Below, in pieces: positions 31,782-34,103 of a stretch of DNA of 34,103 nt. The notes beneath the pieces are model-generated. The model saw only the letters and a program-made list of their open reading frames with translations. It ran no database searches and was not told the origin of the DNA. A program made the position numbers and the translations under genes. This stretch comes from Brevibacillus invocatus (lineage in GTDB: Bacteria > Bacillota > Bacilli > Brevibacillales > Brevibacillaceae): contig NZ_RHHR01000043.1 of assembly GCF_003710915.1 (NCBI RefSeq), positions 1-34,103 of the forward strand. The letters are read 5' to 3'. The number at the start of each line of letters is the position of its first letter. Position 1 is the first letter of the stretch.

Positions 31782-32813
31782 GTGTTGGAGTTATTTTTAA
31801 AGAAACCAAACGAAATGGAATTGAGAGACGTAGAAACGCTTCGCACACCTGTAGGGGACGAAGTGAAGATCAAGGTCATGTACGGGGGGATTTGCGGATC
31901 GGATCTGAGTGTCTTCCAGGGAAAGCTGAATCATGCCAAGTATCCGTTGCGTCCAGGACACGAGCTGGTGGGAGTCGTCATCGAAGCAGGAAGCAGCGCT
32001 GCCTATCAGGTTGGAACGAGGGTTGTCATTTTGCCAAATACGTATTGTGGCAAATGCGTTCCATGCCGCAGGGGCGAAACCAATATCTGCGAGAAAAAGG
32101 AATCGCTCGGAGTCACGGTGGATGGCGGGTTTTCCCAGGAATTTCTCATCTCCTCCAGGTATGTGATGGACATCCCAGACGATCTTCCTGATGAAAGAGC
32201 CGTCATTATTGAGCCCTTCGCAGTCGTTGTTCACGCCTTCAAAAAAGTGAACATTACAAAAGAAACCTCCGTTTGTGTCGTAGGGTGCGGCAACGAAGGC
32301 ATGCTGGCTGCTGCACTGGCTTATCATTTGGGAGGTCGGGTGACAGCGATTGACATCAATCCAAACAAGCTGGAGTTCATTTCCAAGGTAGGAGAGATTC
32401 GCGCTGTTTTGCCAGAAGATTTGGACAATGAGACATTCGATGTCGTCTTCGAGGCTGCAGGTACCAAAAGCTCGGTCGAGCAGGCGGTACACCTGGTTAG
32501 ACCCGGAGGAGCACTCGTGGTAATCGGGCTCGCGAAGGAAGCCAATCTGCCTGTAGCGCATGTGGTTCGTAATGAACTCACGCTGTATGGAACCATCATT
32601 TACAACTTTCCTGCTGATTATCGAGAAACCATTGAATACTTGCGTGACCCGACATTCAATGGAGCTTCCATCGTATCCAAGATTCTTCCCTTTACTAAGT
32701 ATAAAGAAGCTTTTGAAAGCGCTCTATCAGGGGATTTTGGAAAGATTGTATTGGATTTCAATAATATTGAAATCGCCGATGGAGGACAGGAAGAGTCTAC
32801 CGCTAAAAAGTAG
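31782..32813 (+). CDS. Zinc-dependent alcohol/polyol dehydrogenase (MDR family)
   Basis: This 343-aa MDR dehydrogenase oxidises an alcohol with NAD(P). Catalytic zinc ligands are C39 (GGICGSD), H60-E61 (RPGHE) and E144 (IEP). The structural zinc lobe has C89, C92, C95 and C103 (CGKCVPC...NIC). The Rossmann motif is VVGCGNEG, a variant of GxGxxG. It looks closest to sorbitol/threonine dehydrogenases. The start is uncertain: GTG 31782 follows GGTGGTGGG and gives a normal N-terminus, whereas the longer frame from 31701 begins inside operator O3. It is followed by a TRAP binding protein, suggesting catabolism of an imported hydroxy acid or polyol. Confidence 0.85.
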   Translation: MLELFLKKPNEMELRDVETLRTPVGDEVKIKVMYGGICGSDLSVFQGKLNHAKYPLRPGHELVGVVIEAGSSAAYQVGTRVVILPNTYCGKCVPCRRGETNICEKKESLGVTVDGGFSQEFLISSRYVMDIPDDLPDERAVIIEPFAVVVHAFKKVNITKETSVCVVGCGNEGMLAAALAYHLGGRVTAIDINPNKLEFISKVGEIRAVLPEDLDNETFDVVFEAAGTKSSVEQAVHLVRPGGALVVIGLAKEANLPVAHVVRNELTLYGTIIYNFPADYRETIEYLRDPTFNGASIVSKILPFTKYKEAFESALSGDFGKIVLDFNNIEIADGGQEESTAKK

Positions 32814-32944
32814 CGGGTCACCATGCACATCAATTCACTGCTATGGAGGAGGGGGATCGGGGTGACCAGATCGAGATAAAAAGAGGATTGGTGTTTGGAG
32901 CGCGTGATTACAAGACAAAGAAAAAAAGATGAGGTGGATTTTGC
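32814..32944 (+). other. Spacer between dehydrogenase and TRAP SBP genes
   Basis: This 131-bp gap has no gene. A small stem CGCTA/TAGCG (32801-32815) spans the dehydrogenase stop. GGTCACC (32816-32822) and GGTGACC (32861-32867) are inverted repeats 38 nt apart. A GAGGTGG ribosome site precedes the SBP ATG. Confidence 0.45.
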
Positions 32945-33997
32945 ATGAAAAAGTTCGTCATTTTCTCTGTACTTACCTGCATGTTGGCTCTCGTCGGATG
33001 TTCGTCGCAATCATCTAGTCCTTCAGCTTCACCAACCCCTGCTCCTGCTGCCAATGGAGCCACGCCGGCAGAAACAGCTGCGCCGAAAGTGATGAAGCTG
33101 GCTGTTGTAACGGCGAAAGAACGTTCTTTAACGAAAGGATTGGAGAAGTTTGGAGAAATCCTGGAGAAGGAATCAGGCGGCTCCATTAAAGTAGAGGTTT
33201 ACGCAGACGGACAGCTGGGTGGAGACCGTGCCGTTTTTGATGCCATGAAAGTGGGTACGATTCAAGGCTCGACCATGTCTAGTGGACCCATCGCAGTAGA
33301 TGTCCCTCGCTTCACTGCATTGGACCTGCCTTTCCTGTTTAAGGATGAGAAGACAGCCTATGAAATTCTCGATGGTTCGATTGGAAAAGAGCTGCTTGAT
33401 GAACTACCAGCGGTTGGGGTCATTGGATTGAACTACTGGGAAAATGGCTTCCGCAATCTGACCAATGGAAAAAGAGATGTGCGGACTGTAGAGGATATTA
33501 AAGGATTGAGAATTCGGACTCTGGAGAATGAACTGCACATTGATATGTGGAAGGAAATGGGCGCCATTCCTACACCGATGGCATTCACCGAGCTGTTTAC
33601 CGCGTTGGAGCAAGGTGTAGTGGATGGTCAGGAAAACCCGGCAGGCAACGTGACCTCATCCAAATTTTACGAAGTGCAAAAATACTATACGAAGACAGGC
33701 CACATTTACAATGCAAGCCCATTCTTGATCAGTAAAAAATTCTGGGATTCCCTCTCTGACAAAGAAAAAGAAATGGTGACCAAGGCTGCCGATGAAGCGA
33801 AGGACTTCCAGCGTCAATTGAACCAGGAAGAAACCAGGACGGCAGAAGAGTATTTGAAGAATAGCGGCATGACGGTCACTGAGCTGTCTGCTGAAGAAAA
33901 ACAAGCATTCTACGAAAAAGTGCAACCGATCTACCAAAAGTACTCTGCTCAATTGGGTGAGGATTTCGTGAAAAAATTGATGGATGCCAACAAGTAA
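32945..33997 (+). CDS. dctP: TRAP transporter substrate-binding lipoprotein, DctP family
   Basis: This is a 350-aa extracytoplasmic receptor of a TRAP transporter, which imports organic acids using an ion gradient. The signal peptide ends LVGC with lipidated C19, then a Ser/Pro/Ala tether (20-47). DctP blocks are YADGQLGGDRAVFDAMKVGTIQ, FTALDLPFLF, GLRIRTLENELH with the carboxylate-binding arginine region, and PMAFTELFTALEQGVVDGQENP. Start ATG 32945 has GAGGTGG 8 nt upstream. The DctQ and DctM membrane subunits should follow beyond the right edge. It lies downstream of the operator-controlled dehydrogenase, likely in one operon. Confidence 0.92.
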   Translation: MKKFVIFSVLTCMLALVGCSSQSSSPSASPTPAPAANGATPAETAAPKVMKLAVVTAKERSLTKGLEKFGEILEKESGGSIKVEVYADGQLGGDRAVFDAMKVGTIQGSTMSSGPIAVDVPRFTALDLPFLFKDEKTAYEILDGSIGKELLDELPAVGVIGLNYWENGFRNLTNGKRDVRTVEDIKGLRIRTLENELHIDMWKEMGAIPTPMAFTELFTALEQGVVDGQENPAGNVTSSKFYEVQKYYTKTGHIYNASPFLISKKFWDSLSDKEKEMVTKAADEAKDFQRQLNQEETRTAEEYLKNSGMTVTELSAEEKQAFYEKVQPIYQKYSAQLGEDFVKKLMDANK

Positions 33998-34013
33998 CGC
34001 TTTTGTGTGAAGG

Positions 34014-34047
34014 TCGAAAGGAGGACAAACCCTGATCCTCCTTTCGA
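34014..34047 (+). other. Strong 12-bp hairpin after the TRAP SBP gene
   Basis: TCGAAAGGAGGA (34014-34025) pairs perfectly with TCCTCCTTTCGA (34036-34047), loop of 10 nt, followed only by TGTTTCT. Because membrane-subunit genes are expected next, it probably acts as a partial terminator or an mRNA-stabilising stem that favours SBP production. Confidence 0.65.
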
Positions 34048-34103
34048 TGTTTCTACCCCCGATGTCAGCATCGTCATTTCTTCATAAGCACAGCGGTGAT
34101 ATG

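Noticed and set aside
31797..32561. 254-codon minus-strand frame
   Set aside because: It is a shadow of the zinc dehydrogenase, which has all zinc ligands and a Rossmann motif.
1..34103. tRNA, rRNA, CRISPR arrays, prophage or plasmid origins
   Set aside because: No cloverleaf-like, repeat-spacer or iteron patterns were noticed on reading either strand.

Overview
The window looks like a Gram-positive, low-to-middle GC Firmicute of the Paenibacillaceae, most likely Brevibacillus or a close relative. The reasons are GGAGG-type ribosome sites, frequent GTG starts, many lipobox-bearing solute-binding proteins, a Btr-like AraC/binding-protein fusion behind a Fur box, and TTGACA/TATAAT promoters. 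The genus is inferred from style and was not tested. No tRNA, rRNA, CRISPR or phage genes were seen.

Left edge (1-1905): the tail of an insertion sequence sits inside a minus-strand 7TMR-DISM sensor histidine kinase and cuts off most of its ATPase domain.

Main cassette (2300-15792, plus strand): twelve tightly packed genes in the order M20 peptidase, M24 peptidase, M20, M24, DppB-like and DppC-like permeases, SBP lipoprotein, a third M24 peptidase, DppD-like and DppF-like ATPases, a DAO-family FAD oxidoreductase and a DUF3830 (cyclophilin-like) protein. It reads as a complete route for importing short peptides, hydrolysing them (including imide bonds) and oxidising an amine product. A convergent CRP/FNR-type regulator follows, then an orphan, non-lipidated OppA-like binding protein.

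Middle (18346-20211): small minus-strand genes, namely a 62-aa protein, a HAD phosphatase, a 55-aa protein and a VOC protein.

Iron block (20372-26568): a Fur-box AraC/SBP regulator, then a Fur-box siderophore SBP, two FecCD permeases and an MFS transporter, closed by a strong terminator.

Decayed block (26579-27968): two pseudogenes, a copper-amine-oxidase-N-domain protein and an iron alcohol dehydrogenase, face away from each other and are joined at their truncated 5' ends.

Right part (28042-34103): a TetR regulator and a thiolase share a GACCGATCGGTC-type operator. A minus-strand polytopic transporter and a divergent zinc dehydrogenase plus TRAP DctP binding protein are linked by three copies of a TTAGATCGATCTAA-type palindrome. 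The rest of the TRAP transporter presumably lies beyond the right edge.
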